A program made the translations under genes and the position numbers. The notes beneath the pieces were generated by a model. It was given only the letters and a program-made list of their open reading frames with translations. It made no database searches and was not told the origin of the DNA. This document shows positions 41,928 to 42,092 of a stretch of DNA of 42,092 bases, piece by piece; positions within the stretch are counted from its first letter, which is position 1; each line of letters starts with the position of its first letter. The stretch is from an uncultured bacterium. GTDB lineage: Bacteria; Verrucomicrobiota; Kiritimatiellia; PWTM01. The stretch is from NCBI GenBank assembly GCA_937935255.1, contig CALGXT010000033.1:1-42092 (forward strand), written 5' to 3'.

Positions 41928-42092
41928 AGGGACAGAGAAATAGAGCGCGCGAAGTTGCGGGTCGGAGGTCGGCGCGAGAGCGCCCGTAGAGCTCGAGCTT
42001 GCTCGAGCCGCGGAGAGCCCGGAAAAATGGTAGGGCGCGGCGGCCCGCCGCGCCGCGGGCGAGGTCGGCATCCAAGGGACAGAGAATAAACG
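41928..42092 (+). repeat. GGGACAGAGA repeat tags and GGTAGGGCGCG element, copy 2
   Basis: GGGACAGAGAAATAG at 41929-41943, then CTCGAGCTTGCTCGAG (hairpin) near 41991-42006, GGTAGGGCGCGGCGGCCCGC near 42030, and GGGACAGAGAATAAA at 42076-42090. The modules match those at 9251-9332. No gene is seen. Confidence 0.55.

Noticed and set aside
1-42092. CRISPR array, prophage or toxin-antitoxin module
   Set aside because: No regularly spaced repeats, cas genes, phage structural genes or recognisable small toxin pairs were seen; the repeats present are isolated palindromes.

Overview
The window is about 42 kb of GC-rich bacterial chromosome, rich in small dispersed repeats, and it spans the replication origin region. 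dnaA and dnaN lie side by side with DnaA boxes around them, and mnmE-mnmG lies nearby with two ParB-type parS sites inside mnmG. The gene content (a formylglycine-type sulfatase, a GH127-like enzyme, a Thi4-type thiazole synthase, paired SPFH proteins, a tiny basic protein of a kind I associate with Verrucomicrobia and relatives, and many palindromic intergenic repeats) fits the PVC superphylum, most likely Verrucomicrobiota/Kiritimatiellota. That assignment is inference; no rRNA gene is present.

Layout. 1-3.9 kb: 5' end of a tRNA-Ser at the left edge, then a minus-strand sulfatase / M15 peptidase / polysaccharide deacetylase operon and a remnant of a DUF4338 (DruA-like) gene. 4-5.7 kb: thi4-thiE under a TPP riboswitch. 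5.8-9.1 kb: two translationally coupled SPFH proteins, each with three tandem bead-like repeats before the SPFH domain. 9.6-12.8 kb: a Pro/Ser-rich exported protein, purB and a membrane-anchored DnaJ-type zinc-finger protein. 12.9-16.2 kb: mnmE and mnmG, the latter with an insertion carrying two parS sites. 16.3-18.1 kb: a REC / degenerate histidine kinase / REC protein and two divergent tRNA genes (CAT anticodon, probably Ile2; Gln-CTG) with overlapping promoters. 18.1-21.1 kb: dnaN, dnaA and a probable bipartite oriC.

21.1-26.3 kb is a tight plus-strand operon: M24 peptidase, alpha/beta hydrolase, QueG-like Fe-S protein, radical SAM/SPASM protein, UbiA-type prenyltransferase and a PMP3/YqaE protein. 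Its combination of enzymes suggests an undescribed biosynthetic or modification pathway and is the best candidate for a new system here. 26.3-31.3 kb: a single-domain response regulator, a 34-residue basic protein with a strong, apparently leaderless promoter, glycogen phosphorylase and a GH127-like protein. 31.5-35.6 kb: minus-strand operon of a TlpA-like thioredoxin, a Gfo/Idh/MocA oxidoreductase, an SDR-like protein without its catalytic residues, and chorismate synthase. 36.1-39.7 kb: an SDH/ClpP-like membrane protease, a rhomboid protease and an internally duplicated membrane protein. 39.7-41.8 kb: a sigma54-type activator divergent from a small exported protein with a clear terminator.

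The longer gaps between genes are mostly occupied by dispersed repeats: a TTCGCGAA-centred palindrome (three copies), a GTAGGGCGCG element, and short GGGACAGAGA tags.
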